Source: Pandoraea sp. ASV26 | GTDB lineage: Bacteria; Pseudomonadota; Gammaproteobacteria; Burkholderiales; Burkholderiaceae | Reading direction: 5' to 3' | DNA length: 64,000 bases | Assembly: GCF_016428915.1 (NCBI RefSeq) | Contig: NZ_JAELTP010000008.1 | Span: 29,678-93,677 of the forward strand | Shown here: piece after piece, positions 38,994 through 47,746 of the stretch | Numbering within the stretch: position 1 is the first letter of the stretch | Layout of the letters: every line of letters begins with the position of its first letter | Made by a program: the position numbers and the translations under genes | Notes under the pieces: model-generated | What the model saw: only the letters and a program-made list of their open reading frames with translations | Database searches by the model: none | What the model was told of the DNA's origin: nothing

Positions 38994-39026
38994 CAAAAGA
39001 AAAAGCCCGCCAAAACTGGCGGGCCT
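38994..39026 (-). terminator. Rho-independent terminator of the first liv operon
   Basis: GCCCGCCA at 39005-39012 and TGGCGGGC at 39017-39024 form an 8-bp GC stem with a 4-nt loop. On the minus strand it is followed by TTTTTCTTTT. It lies about 35 bp after the livF stop and stops transcripts heading into oriC. Confidence 0.9.
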
Positions 39027-39058
39027 CTGCGTCACAACAAGCCGGCAAGCAACGCTCG

Positions 39059-39808
39059 TCAGGCAGCCTTCTTCGCCAACCCCAGATACGTCTCGATAAC
39101 CTTGGGATTGGTGGCCAGCTCCTGTGCGGGGCCTTCCAGCGCCAGCTCGCCGGTCTCGATCACGTACGCGTAGTCCGCTACCTGCAACGCCGCGCGCGCG
39201 TTTTGCTCGATCAGCAGCGTAGCCACGCCGGTCTTACGCAAGTCGTTGATGATATGGAAGATTTCCTTCACGATCAGCGGTGCGAGGCCCAGACTCGGCT
39301 CGTCGAGCATCAGCAACTGGGGCTTGGCCATCAACGCGCGGCCCACCGCCAGCATCTGACGCTCGCCGCCCGAGAGTGTCCCCGCCTGCTGCACCCGACG
39401 CTCCTTGAGGCGCGGGAACAGCTCGTAGACCACTTCCATCTGATCCAGGAAGTTCTTCTCTCCGGCGCGCTTGCGACGGTAAGCACCGAGCAGCAGGTTG
39501 TCCTCGACGGTCATCGTCGAGAACAGCTCGCGCTTTTCCGGCACCAGGCACATACCGCGCGACACGCGGGCTTCAATGGTCAGCGCCGACATCTCGTGAC
39601 CAAGATACGCCACGCTCCCGCGGCTCGAACCGTTTTGCGGCAGCGCGCCCATGATCGCGTTGAGCATGGACGACTTGCCCGCCCCGTTCGGCCCGATCAC
39701 CGTCACGATCTGGCCCGCCCCGACCCGCAGATGCGCGCCATGCACCGCCTCGACTTTGCCGTATGAGACGGCGAGGTCCTTGACCTCAAGAATCGCGTCT
39801 GCCATCAC
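39059..39808 (-). CDS. livF: Liv-type ABC importer ATPase LivF (operon 1)
   Basis: Cytoplasmic ATPase of a branched-chain amino acid-type (HAAT family) importer. The 249-residue protein has an intact Walker A (GPNGAGKSS), signature LSGGERQML, Walker B (LLMLDEPSLGLAP) and the H-loop-region variant LLIEQNARAAL typical of LivF. It overlaps the end of the upstream livM-livG fusion by 4 bp and is the last gene of the operon. The nearby HpaR-like regulator hints that the cargo might be aromatic rather than branched-chain amino acids. Confidence 0.94.
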   Translation of the reverse strand: MMADAILEVKDLAVSYGKVEAVHGAHLRVGAGQIVTVIGPNGAGKSSMLNAIMGALPQNGSSRGSVAYLGHEMSALTIEARVSRGMCLVPEKRELFSTMTVEDNLLLGAYRRKRAGEKNFLDQMEVVYELFPRLKERRVQQAGTLSGGERQMLAVGRALMAKPQLLMLDEPSLGLAPLIVKEIFHIINDLRKTGVATLLIEQNARAALQVADYAYVIETGELALEGPAQELATNPKVIETYLGLAKKAA

Positions 39809-41601
39809 TCCACTCCTCCAAGGTACGCCTCGAGCACCGCCGGGTTCTTCTGCACTTCTTCAGGCAGCCCCTCAGCGATCTTGGTGCCGAACTCCATCAC
39901 TACCAGGTGATCGGTCAGATTCATCACGAAGTCCATGTCGTGCTCGACCAGCAGCACGCTCATCCCCTCGTCCTTGAGCTTCCTGAGCAGATCGCCCAGC
40001 GCCTGCTTTTCCTTGTAACGCAAGCCCGCCGCCGGCTCATCGAGCAGCAACAGCGTCGGGTCGCACGCGAGCGCCCGGGCAATTTCCAGAATACGTTGCT
40101 GACCCAGCGCCAGACTGCCCGCTTCGTCGTACATGTGCGCCCCGAGGCCCACACGCTCGATCTGCTGCCTGGCTTCGTTGAGCAGCATCGCTTCTTCGTG
40201 ACGATCCAGACGCAGCACGCTCGACCACACGCCCCCCTGGGGACGACGACGCAGCCCGTTCTTGTCACGCAGATATGCGCCGATCGCCACGTTCTCGAGC
40301 ACGCTCATGTGCGGCATCAGACGTACGTGCTGGAACGTGCGGCCAATGCCGCGCTTGACGATCTCACGCGACGGCAGACGATCGATGCGCTCACCCAGGA
40401 ACGAAATCTCGCCACGGGTGGCTTGCAGCACGCCCGTCACCAGATTGAAGGTCGTCGACTTGCCCGCACCGTTCGGACCGATCAGGCCCACGATCTCGCC
40501 GGCCTTCACTTCGAACGACACGTCGTTCACGGCCACCAGACCGCCAAACTCCTTGCGTGCCTTCTCGAGCTTGAGCACCACCTCACCGACCGCGGGCTTC
40601 GCACGATGACCCAACGGCTCGGCCTGCGCCGGCGCCTTCGCCACGCGACGCGCCGGGAAGATCTTGGCGAAGAACGGCCACACCCCGTCGCGCGCATATT
40701 GCAGAAGCAGCACGAGCAGCACACCGAAAACGATGGTCTCGAAGTTGCCGTTCGCCCCGAGCAGCACCGGCAGAATGTTTTGCAGGTAGTCCTTGAGCAC
40801 CGTCAGGATGGCCGCGCCGAGCACCGCGCCCCACACATGCGACACCCCCCCGACCACCGCCATGAACAGGTATTCGATGCCGTGGTTCAGGTTGAACGGC
40901 GTCGGGTTCACCGCACGCTGCAAGTGCGCGTAAAGCCAGCCCGAGATCGACGCCAGCACCGCCGCGTACACGAACACCACGACCTTCATCCACGCGGTGT
41001 TCACGCCCATCGCTTCGGCCATCACGCCGCCGCCCTTGAGCGCGCGAATGGCACGGCCCGGCCGCGAATCGAGCAGGTTCTTGATCGACACGACGGCCAG
41101 CACCACCACGATCCAGATCAGATAGAACATCTGACGCCCGCTCGCCAACTCGATGCCGAACAGGTTGATGGTCGGGATGTCGTTCAGGCCGTCGTACTTG
41201 CCGAGGAACTCGAGGTTGCCGAACAGGAAGTACAGCGCCAGCCCCCAGGCAATCGTGCCCAGCGGCAGAAAGTGCCCGGACAGACGCATGGTGATGGCAC
41301 CGATCACGAGTGCCGCCGCCGCCGTGATCGCCACACCGACGATCAGGCCCAGCCAGGGCGACGCGCCGTAGGCCGTCGTCAGATAGGCTGTGGCGTACGC
41401 GCCCAGGCCGACGAAGGCGGCCTGCCCGAACGACGTCATGCCGGCCACGCCCGTGAGCAAGACAAGGCCGATGGCCACAATGCTGTACAGGCCGATGTAG
41501 TTGAGCAACGTCACCCAGTACTCAGGCAAACGTACCGGCGCAGGCAGTACCGGCAACACGGCCAGCACCACCAGGAAAATCAGGAAGTATTTGTTTTTCA
41601 T
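39805..41601 (-). CDS. LivM-LivG fusion: ABC importer permease joined to ATPase
   Basis: One 598-residue reading frame holds two proteins that are usually separate. Residues 1 to about 320 are a LivM permease with many membrane segments ([33 protein letters not shown] … [19 protein letters not shown]). After a linker of about 25 residues ([20 protein letters not shown]) follows a LivG ATPase with Walker [25 protein letters not shown] and Walker [12 protein letters not shown]. No stop or frameshift is seen between them. Such fusions occur in Burkholderiales importers. It lies 18 bp after livH. Confidence 0.93.
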   Translation of the reverse strand: MKNKYFLIFLVVLAVLPVLPAPVRLPEYWVTLLNYIGLYSIVAIGLVLLTGVAGMTSFGQAAFVGLGAYATAYLTTAYGASPWLGLIVGVAITAAAALVIGAITMRLSGHFLPLGTIAWGLALYFLFGNLEFLGKYDGLNDIPTINLFGIELASGRQMFYLIWIVVVLAVVSIKNLLDSRPGRAIRALKGGGVMAEAMGVNTAWMKVVVFVYAAVLASISGWLYAHLQRAVNPTPFNLNHGIEYLFMAVVGGVSHVWGAVLGAAILTVLKDYLQNILPVLLGANGNFETIVFGVLLVLLLQYARDGVWPFFAKIFPARRVAKAPAQAEPLGHRAKPAVGEVVLKLEKARKEFGGLVAVNDVSFEVKAGEIVGLIGPNGAGKSTTFNLVTGVLQATRGEISFLGERIDRLPSREIVKRGIGRTFQHVRLMPHMSVLENVAIGAYLRDKNGLRRRPQGGVWSSVLRLDRHEEAMLLNEARQQIERVGLGAHMYDEAGSLALGQQRILEIARALACDPTLLLLDEPAAGLRYKEKQALGDLLRKLKDEGMSVLLVEHDMDFVMNLTDHLVVMEFGTKIAEGLPEEVQKNPAVLEAYLGGVE

Positions 41602-41619
41602 TCTGTGGTCCGCCCCGGC

Positions 41620-42675
41620 TTATTCCTCGTCTTCTTCCACATGCTTGCTCGTGAGCGACAGCCACAGCAGCACGGGAAGGATCAGCGTGAAGACGATGAC
41701 CTCTTTGTATGCACTCGCCCAGAACGACGAATACGACTCCAGCAGGCCCACCAGAATGGCGCCAAGGGCGGCAACCGGGTAGCTCACCAGCCCGCCGATG
41801 ATCGCGCCCACGAAGCCCTTCAGGCCGATCAGGAAGCCCGACTCGTAATAGATGGTCGTGATCGGTGCGATGAGAATGCCGCACAGCACCCCCAGCACGG
41901 CCGCCAGCGTGAACGCCAGACGCCCCGCCTGCACCGTGCCGATGCCCACCAGACGCGCGCCCAGCCGGTTCACGGCCGTCGCGCGCAGCGCCTTGCCCGA
42001 GAGCGAACGGTCGAAGTAGAAGTACAGCGCCAGAATCATCACGATCGACACGCCCAACACCCACAAACTCTGACCGGACACCATCACCGAGCCGATGTTG
42101 AAACTCGCGTCCGAGAAGGGCTGCGTGCGCGAGCCTTCTGCGCCGAACATCACCAGTCCCAGCCCCGTGAGCGCGAAGTGCACCCCCACAGAGACGATGA
42201 GCAGCAGCAGCGTGCTTGCCTCGGCCAACGGCTGATACGCCAGGCGATAGAGCATCGGCCCCATCGGCACGATCAGCAGCAGGGTGATCGCGATCTGCAC
42301 GAGCATCGGCAGCGTCATCGGTGCCAACGCCTTGACGACGAAGAACACGGCGATCGGAAACACCAGATACTTGCCCGCAAGCACCGGCACCAGACGGCCC
42401 GCCAGTTTGCGACGCTCGCTATGACGCAACACGCCAGCCGTCTCCACGACGAACGTGCACACGCCCATCGCCACGAGCAACCAGCTCGTGAGCGGAAACT
42501 TCTGGGTTTGCAGTGCCGCCAGCGTGAGCGCGCCATACGACACGAACTCGCCCTGCGGAATGAAGATGACGCGGGTAACGGAGAACACCAGCACGAGCGC
42601 CAATGCCAGCAAGGCATAAATCGCACCCGTAGTGATGCCGTCCTGCGCCAGGATGGCTGCAATCGAAAGATCCAT
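41620..42675 (-). CDS. livH: Liv-type ABC importer permease LivH (operon 1), with extra membrane insert
   Basis: Inner-membrane permease subunit. ATG at 42673-42675 (MDLSIAAILAQDGITTGAIYALLALALVLVF) is preferred over an upstream in-frame start, giving 351 residues, clearly longer than the usual 290 or so. Compared with the LivH of the second operon it carries an extra stretch of roughly 55 residues (about residues 60-130), partly charged (RHSERRKLAGR) and partly hydrophobic (YLVFPIAVFFVVKALAPM). First gene of the livH-livMG-livF operon. Confidence 0.9.
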   Translation of the reverse strand: MDLSIAAILAQDGITTGAIYALLALALVLVFSVTRVIFIPQGEFVSYGALTLAALQTQKFPLTSWLLVAMGVCTFVVETAGVLRHSERRKLAGRLVPVLAGKYLVFPIAVFFVVKALAPMTLPMLVQIAITLLLIVPMGPMLYRLAYQPLAEASTLLLLIVSVGVHFALTGLGLVMFGAEGSRTQPFSDASFNIGSVMVSGQSLWVLGVSIVMILALYFYFDRSLSGKALRATAVNRLGARLVGIGTVQAGRLAFTLAAVLGVLCGILIAPITTIYYESGFLIGLKGFVGAIIGGLVSYPVAALGAILVGLLESYSSFWASAYKEVIVFTLILPVLLWLSLTSKHVEEDEE

Positions 42676-43106
42676 GCTCCTCTCACTTCGTTTGAGTACT
42701 TCTTGAACCGGCTGGCGAGACACCCGGTTTGATGCACGGCGCGGCGCGCTGCCGCCTCCGTTCCCCTTCACATCGATACACCTTGCACGTTCCCCGTGTC
42801 GCAGCGCAGCGAATTATGAATTGTATAAATCGTTATGCATTGGTAAAACCCGGGTGACTACTGAGTCGACGAAAATTTGTCTCCTGCCGCGACGGCGGCT
42901 CCTGCCATTTCGCCGTCCATACCGTCCAGCGTGCCGCGCCGCACCCGACGCTCCCACGCTCCCCTCACCCGCTCCTGCTCCCGCCCATGTGACTGCGCCG
43001 AACAGTTCACGACGCCCCATCCCGGCTATCACGGCTATCCCGCTTACCTGCTATGCGCGCGGTATGGGGCGTCATGTGTACCGTCACGCGATCCTGGATA
43101 CGCCCC
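42676..43106. promoter_or_regulatory. Control region upstream of liv operon 1
   Basis: This 431-bp stretch between the livH start and the hpaR stop has no convincing gene. It holds the AT-rich dyad at 42821-42840, which stands out from otherwise GC-rich DNA. No -10/-35 pair was chosen with confidence. Confidence 0.45.
42821..42840. promoter_or_regulatory. Candidate MarR/HpaR operator
   Basis: TTGTATAA-ATCG-TTATGCAT at 42821-42840 is an imperfect inverted repeat (6 of 8 paired positions, 5 of 6 in the core) in an AT-rich island about 150 bp upstream of livH. Its size and form suit a MarR-family dimer, and the MarR gene is next door. Regulator assignment is inference. Confidence 0.45.
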
Positions 43107-43607
43107 TCACGCTGCCGACTTGCGGCGGCGGCGCGGCTTGGTCGGCAACGACGGCGCCTGCGCCACCACTTCAGGCGGCAACGCCTCGCGCACGACATCG
43201 AGCAACCGGTAGATCTCGGCGAGCGTGTCGCGCCCGACCTTGTCTTCCAGATAGCGATAGCGCTCCTCGACCAGCGGGCCGAGCTTCTTGCACAACGCGC
43301 GGCTCGACGGCGTGAGCGAGACCATCACCCGGCGCTGGTCGGCGGCCACACGGCGGCGCAGGATGAGACCGGAGGCCTCCATGCGCTCGAGCATGCCCGA
43401 CAGACTCGGGCTGAGAATGCAGCATTCGCGCGCGACCTGCCCGATTTCCATTTCCCCGGATTCGCTATCGTTGATGGCCCGTATGACACGCCATTGTTGT
43501 TCCGTGATGTCGTAGCAATTGAGCAAGGGCCGAAACAGCCCCATCGCCGCTTCACGCGTCTGTAGCAACACCAAAGATAGATTGCGGTGTTCAAATTCAC
43601 CCGTCAT
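43107..43607 (-). CDS. MarR-family regulator, HpaR-like
   Basis: A 166-residue winged-helix regulator. LVLLQTREAAMGLFRPLLNCYDITEQQWRVIRAI and CCILSPSLSGMLERMEASGLI closely resemble HpaR, the repressor of homoprotocatechuate (4-hydroxyphenylacetate) degradation genes. No hpa catabolic genes lie nearby. It sits between livK and livH of the first importer, which suggests control of aromatic-acid uptake. It ends in a basic tail (KPRRRRKSAA). Confidence 0.9.
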   Translation of the reverse strand: MTGEFEHRNLSLVLLQTREAAMGLFRPLLNCYDITEQQWRVIRAINDSESGEMEIGQVARECCILSPSLSGMLERMEASGLILRRRVAADQRRVMVSLTPSSRALCKKLGPLVEERYRYLEDKVGRDTLAEIYRLLDVVREALPPEVVAQAPSLPTKPRRRRKSAA

Positions 43608-43740
43608 GGATTTACGCTCGAAAGGATCGTCCGTTCAGCCCCCCGGCTGCGGCGATCAGGTTGGGACAATGCGGCCTCTCATGTGCCGCTCGCATCGCAT
43701 GTCCTGCCGTCTCTTTGCGAAGCGCGAAACTACCACGCGC

Positions 43741-43770
43741 TCAAAAAAAACGGGCGCGAACGCCCGTTCT
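43741..43770 (-). terminator. Rho-independent terminator of livK (operon 1)
   Basis: AACGGGCG at 43749-43756 and CGCCCGTT at 43761-43768, with a 4-nt loop, are followed on the minus strand by an eight-T run. It lies about 100 bp after the livK stop, so livK appears to be transcribed separately from hpaR. Confidence 0.92.
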
Positions 43771-43869
43771 TCCGGCCCAGTCGGTCCGACACCGGGCACA
43801 GATACCGCAGATACGACAACGGGGCATGCCTGTTTGCTACAGGTGCTATATAGGCAGCCCCGCGACGTA

Positions 43870-45015
43870 TCAGTTCGCCAATTTCCACTTGCCGTCGACG
43901 ATTTGCACCATCACGCGCGAGCGTTGGTCCAGACCGTTGTGGTCGTTCTTGCTCATATTGAAGATACCGGCGGTGCCCGGCAGGTCCTTCACGTTCTCGA
44001 GCGCCTCGCGCAGTGCGGCACGGAATTCGGGGGTGCCCGGCTTGGCCTTCTTCAGCGCCACCGGAATAGCCGTTTGCAGCAGCAGGCCGCCGTCCCAGGC
44101 GTGACCGCCGAAGGTCGAGATCGAACCGGCGCCGTAGGCCTTCTCGTAATCGGCCTTGTACGCGGCAGCCGACTTCTTCACCGGATTGTCGGCGGGCAGT
44201 TGCTCAACCACGAGCAGCGGGCCGGCCGGCAGGTACGTGCCTTCGCAGTCCTTGCCGCAAACGCGCAGGAAGTCGTTGTTGGCCACGCCGTGGGTCTGAT
44301 ACAGCTTGCCCTTGTAGCCGCGCTCCTTGAGCGTGCGCTGCGGCAGCGCTGCCGGCGTGCCCGAACCTGCGATCAGCACGGCGTCCGGGTTGGCGCCCAT
44401 GATCTTGAGCGCCTGGCCCGTCACCGACGTGTCGGCACGGTTGAAGCGCTCATTGGCCACCACCTTGATCTTGTTCAGATCGGCCGCCTTCTGGAATTCC
44501 TTGTACCAGCCCTCGCCGTACGCATCCGAGAAGCCGATGAAAGCGACCGTCTTCACACCGTGATCGGACATGTGCTTGGCGATAGCGGTCGCCATCAGAA
44601 TGTCGTTCTGCGGGGTCTTGAAGGCCCACGTGCGCTTGGCGTCCATCGGTTCGACGATGGCGGCACCCGCGGCCATCGAGATCACCGGGGTCTGCGTCTC
44701 GGCAGCCACGTCGACCATCGCCAGCGAGTTTGGCGTAACGGTCGAGCCGAGCACGGCGTCAACGTGATCTTCGCTGATCAGCTTGCGCATGTTCTTGACG
44801 GCGGTCGTGGTGTCGGTCGCATCGTCGAGCACAATGTATTGCACCGACTGACCCGCGATCGTCTTCGGCATCAGGGCAATGGTGTTCTTCTCGGGAATGC
44901 CCAGCGAAGCCGCCGGACCGGTCGCCGACAGCGACACGCCAATCTTCACCTGAGCGTTCGCGACGCCCGCGGCCAGCATCATCGCCGATGCCATGCACAG
45001 CAACTTCAGTTTCAT
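43870..45015 (-). CDS. Liv-type periplasmic binding protein (operon 1 partner)
   Basis: Periplasmic ligand-binding protein that delivers substrate to the neighbouring permease. ATG at 45013-45015 with GAGGAG 8 nt upstream gives 381 residues, starting with a Sec signal peptide (MKLKLLCMASAMMLAAGVANA, cut before QVKIG). The mature part is a type I periplasmic-binding fold (VKIGVSLSATGPAASLGIPEKNTIAL…, AVLGSTVTPNSLAMVDVAAE, FIGFSDAYGEGWYKEF). Substrate unknown; the HpaR-like neighbour favours an aromatic or related acid. Confidence 0.92.
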   Translation of the reverse strand: MKLKLLCMASAMMLAAGVANAQVKIGVSLSATGPAASLGIPEKNTIALMPKTIAGQSVQYIVLDDATDTTTAVKNMRKLISEDHVDAVLGSTVTPNSLAMVDVAAETQTPVISMAAGAAIVEPMDAKRTWAFKTPQNDILMATAIAKHMSDHGVKTVAFIGFSDAYGEGWYKEFQKAADLNKIKVVANERFNRADTSVTGQALKIMGANPDAVLIAGSGTPAALPQRTLKERGYKGKLYQTHGVANNDFLRVCGKDCEGTYLPAGPLLVVEQLPADNPVKKSAAAYKADYEKAYGAGSISTFGGHAWDGGLLLQTAIPVALKKAKPGTPEFRAALREALENVKDLPGTAGIFNMSKNDHNGLDQRSRVMVQIVDGKWKLAN

Positions 45016-45213
45016 TTGGGTCTCCTCACAAAAATTTCGAATTCGTTTTTTTGACATTAACCGACCGCGCAGTCGGCAAATCGTCGCCCATCTTACGGGC
45101 ACGGGTGCCTTCTCGTAAAGTGCGGTTTCCCCACCTGTGGTTTCGGCCTCATCGGCCGTCCTGCCCGACCAGCGCAAGCCGGTCTATCTTCACTGCCGCC
45201 ACCGGCCGGAAAC

Positions 45214-45249
45214 CGCCGAATACACCGAACGCGCCGAATACGCCGAATA
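45214..45249. repeat. Short tandem repeat, 4 x 9 bp
   Basis: Four tandem copies of CGCCGAATA (the second is CACCGAACG) lie just after the TauE/SafE stop codon. Copy number could vary between strains. Nothing else is seen in 45016-45266. Confidence 0.75.
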
Positions 45250-45266
45250 CCCCGCCCGATCCTGTC

Positions 45267-46049
45267 TCAGACGCGCAAAAACGCGTCGTACCCCGTCTTC
45301 ACGATCAGCACGGCGAGCACGCACAGGAACATGCGCCGCACGAAGCTCACGCCATGCTTGAGCGCGAGCCGGCTGCCCACCTGACTGCCGAGCACGTTCA
45401 TGATCGCCATGCCGATACCAACCTGCCACCACACATTTCCGCCCATGCCGAACAGCAGCAACGCGGCGAGATTGGTCGCCACGTTCACGATCTTCGACGA
45501 CGCCGACGCGTTGACGAAGTCCTGCCCGAACAGCCGGACAAACAAAAAGACAAGGAAGCTGCCCGTACCGGGGCCGAAGAAACCGTCGTAGAAGCCGATG
45601 GCGCCGCCCACGGCAACGGCCATGAGGGTCACCCTTGTCCCGCCCTTCACAGGGGCGTGGACCGTCCCGAAATCCTTCTTGCGCAACGTATAGACCGCCA
45701 CGCCCGCGAGCACGAACGGCAGCAGCTTGCGCAGCACGTCGGCGGGAATATGGGTGACGGCGTAGGCACCACAGAACGAAAACACGAATGCCGCGATCGT
45801 CGCCGGTACCAGAATGGCCCAGCGAAGCCGGATGCCGCGCGCGTAGCGCAGCGCGGCGGCCGCCGTGCCCCAGACGCCGGCCATCTTGTTGGTGCCGAAC
45901 AGCACCGGCGGTGCGGCGTTCGGAAAGACGGCGAAAAGCGTCGGCACGGCGATCAGCCCGCCGCCGCCGACCACGGCATCGACCAGACCCGCGAGGAACG
46001 CCCCGCCCGCGAGCATCAGCAAATCGGTCAGCGCCCAGCTCGTCAACAT
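45267..46049 (-). CDS. TauE/SafE-family (TSUP) membrane transporter
   Basis: A 260-residue inner-membrane protein with about seven to eight hydrophobic segments. It opens LLMLAGGAFLAGLVDAVVGGGGLIAVPTL and repeats a similar GGAIGFYDGFFGPGTGSFLVFLFV motif in the second half, the two-fold pattern of the TSUP family. Members export sulfite, sulfoacetate or other organosulfur or organic anions. It lies on the same strand as the liv genes but with gaps on both sides, so it is probably its own unit. Confidence 0.93.
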   Translation of the reverse strand: MLTSWALTDLLMLAGGAFLAGLVDAVVGGGGLIAVPTLFAVFPNAAPPVLFGTNKMAGVWGTAAAALRYARGIRLRWAILVPATIAAFVFSFCGAYAVTHIPADVLRKLLPFVLAGVAVYTLRKKDFGTVHAPVKGGTRVTLMAVAVGGAIGFYDGFFGPGTGSFLVFLFVRLFGQDFVNASASSKIVNVATNLAALLLFGMGGNVWWQVGIGMAIMNVLGSQVGSRLALKHGVSFVRRMFLCVLAVLIVKTGYDAFLRV

Positions 46050-46473
46050 ACATTCCCCATACAGGCCGAATGTGCCGAAGGTTCATACCGGACTCGCGAT
46101 GGCCACCGGGAGGACTGGGAGGACTCACCGGACAGGAAGCGCGAGTGCGCGCATTGCGCAAGGGGGAGCGTGCTAGGCATACGACTGCGACTACCGGGTA
46201 ATCGTAATGGCCGAATGGAACGAGCCCAATGAATGAGATTGGCACCCCGACCGTGTCGCCCGAATTGGGCAACGCTATCGAACGCCCACAATGAAACGAT
46301 GAAACCGTGCAACACCGAAACGGCGAGCATAGCGTCTTTAGGCCGCATTGCGCGTATTTCGGCAACGCGATTCTCGCAATACGGCGTGAAACGCGCGCAA
46401 GACAGTGCGCAAGGGGATGTCGTGACGATTGCCGGGCCCCGGCGGATGACGGCCTCGCGCCGAGGCGAAGCGC

Positions 46474-46513
46474 AATATAAAAAGCGCTGTTGGAGCATTC
46501 TCCAACAGCGCTT
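46474..46513 (-). terminator. Strong rho-independent terminator after the second liv operon
   Basis: AAGCGCTGTTGGAG at 46482-46495 and CTCCAACAGCGCTT at 46500-46513 form a perfect 14-bp stem with a 4-nt loop. On the minus strand it is followed by TTTATATT. It lies about 225 bp past the livM stop. Confidence 0.92.
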
Positions 46514-46613
46514 CTCTTTTGGCGGTGCGCGTTATCGCGCTTATTGTCTCCTCGTTCCTCGCCCCTATATCCTGCCGTGACGCGAACTGAGGGAGAGAAT
46601 AAAGGAGCACCCG

Positions 46614-46649
46614 ATGCACCACAAGTCAGCATTTACCCCTACGAATTAG
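46614..46649 (+). CDS. Possible 11-residue mini-ORF
   Basis: ATG CAC CAC … TAG encodes MHHKSAFTPTN. It is preceded by a good ribosome site (AAAGGAG at 46601-46607, 6 nt spacing) and by a weak promoter-like pair, TTGTCT at 46544-46549 and TATATC at 46566-46571 with 16 bp between. It may be a leader peptide, a gene remnant or chance. Confidence 0.2.
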   Translation: MHHKSAFTPTN

Positions 46650-46736
46650 ACTTTTTCCGACATACATGCGCCAGGGTGAAGAGCGCGCGCCCCAAACCGG
46701 TGCACCCGCATGGCAACTGCGCCCCTCCCGCCACGC

Positions 46737-47735
46737 TCACGACGGCTGCGACATGGTCCGGAAAAACGGCACGCGGGCCGTCAGTTCGCCCACCAGACCA
46801 CGCCGGAATGCCAGCACGCAGATGATGAAGATTGCGCCGATAACGATCGTCACCGACTCGCCAAGCGTCTGGAACCAGGGCACGCCCGTCGCCGTCGCGA
46901 GCCAGTTGCCGATGTCGCCCAGCTTGTTCTCCAGCACGATGATGAGTACTGCGCCGACCACCGGCCCGAGCATCGTGCCCAGACCACCCACGAGCGTCAT
47001 CAGAATCACCATGCCCGACATCGTCCAGTGCACATCGGTCAGTGTCTCGAAGCCCAGCACCACGGTCTTGGTCGATCCGGCGAGGGCCGCCAGCGTGGCC
47101 GACAGCACGAACGCCAGCAACTTGAAGCGATCGACGTCGTAACCGAGCGAGATCGCACGCGGCTCGTTCTCCTTGATCGCCTTGAGCACCTGACCGAACG
47201 GCGAATGCACAATGCGCATGATGAGCAGGAACCCGAGCGCGCAAATGGCCAGCACCACGTAGTACAGCGTGAGGTCCGAATCGAGCGGCAGCACACCGAA
47301 GAGGCTGCCGCGCGGCACGCCTTGCAGGCCGTCTTCGCCGCCGGTGAACGGCGCTTGCAGGCACAGGAAGTACAGCATCTGCGCCAACGCCAGCGTAATC
47401 ATGGCGAAGTAAATGCCCTGACGTCGAATCGCGAGCAAGCCGATGACGAGCCCCAGCACCGCCCCCGCGATCACGCCCGCGAGGATGCCGACTTCCGGCG
47501 TGAATCCGAGATTGCGGATGGCATAGCCGGTGACATAGCCTGCGCTGCCGAAGAACGCCGCGTGACCGAACGACAGCAGTCCCGTGAAACCCAGCAGCAG
47601 GTTGAACGCGCAGGCGAACAGTGCGAAGCACAGCACCTTCATGACGAAGACCGGGTAGGCGCCGGCGAACGGCGCGACGATCAGCGCGAGCAGCAGAAGG
47701 GAATAAAGCACCCGTTGTTGCGTCTGTTGTTGCAT
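46737..47735 (-). CDS. livM: Liv-type ABC importer permease LivM (operon 2)
   Basis: Inner-membrane permease subunit. ATG at 47733-47735 with AGGGG about 9 nt upstream gives 333 residues starting MQQQTQQRVLYSLLLLALIVAPFAG. Typical LivM segments are ACAFNLLLGFTGLLSFGHAAFFGSAGYV, IRRQGIYFAMITLALAQMLYFL and GGLGTMLGPVVGAVLI. Here, unlike operon 1, LivM is not fused to LivG. It follows livH by 11 bp and is the last gene before the terminator. Confidence 0.94.
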   Translation of the reverse strand: MQQQTQQRVLYSLLLLALIVAPFAGAYPVFVMKVLCFALFACAFNLLLGFTGLLSFGHAAFFGSAGYVTGYAIRNLGFTPEVGILAGVIAGAVLGLVIGLLAIRRQGIYFAMITLALAQMLYFLCLQAPFTGGEDGLQGVPRGSLFGVLPLDSDLTLYYVVLAICALGFLLIMRIVHSPFGQVLKAIKENEPRAISLGYDVDRFKLLAFVLSATLAALAGSTKTVVLGFETLTDVHWTMSGMVILMTLVGGLGTMLGPVVGAVLIIVLENKLGDIGNWLATATGVPWFQTLGESVTIVIGAIFIICVLAFRRGLVGELTARVPFFRTMSQPS

Positions 47736-47746
47736 GGTTCTGCCCC

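Larger units (their letters stand above)
46050..46736. other. Gene-poor stretch between TauE/SafE and the second liv operon
   Basis: No convincing gene was found in these 687 bp. They hold the terminator at 46482-46513 and, at low confidence, an 11-codon mini-ORF at 46614-46649. The part 46050-46480 shows only GC-rich sequence with no recognised element. Confidence 0.6.

Noticed and set aside
39907..42732. A 940-codon open frame on the plus strand
   Set aside because: It is antisense to the livMG and livH genes and has the same Arg/His/Gln-rich shadow composition.
46050..46480. A hidden tRNA or small protein gene in the gene-free stretch
   Set aside because: No cloverleaf-like segment, ribosome site or protein-like frame was seen.
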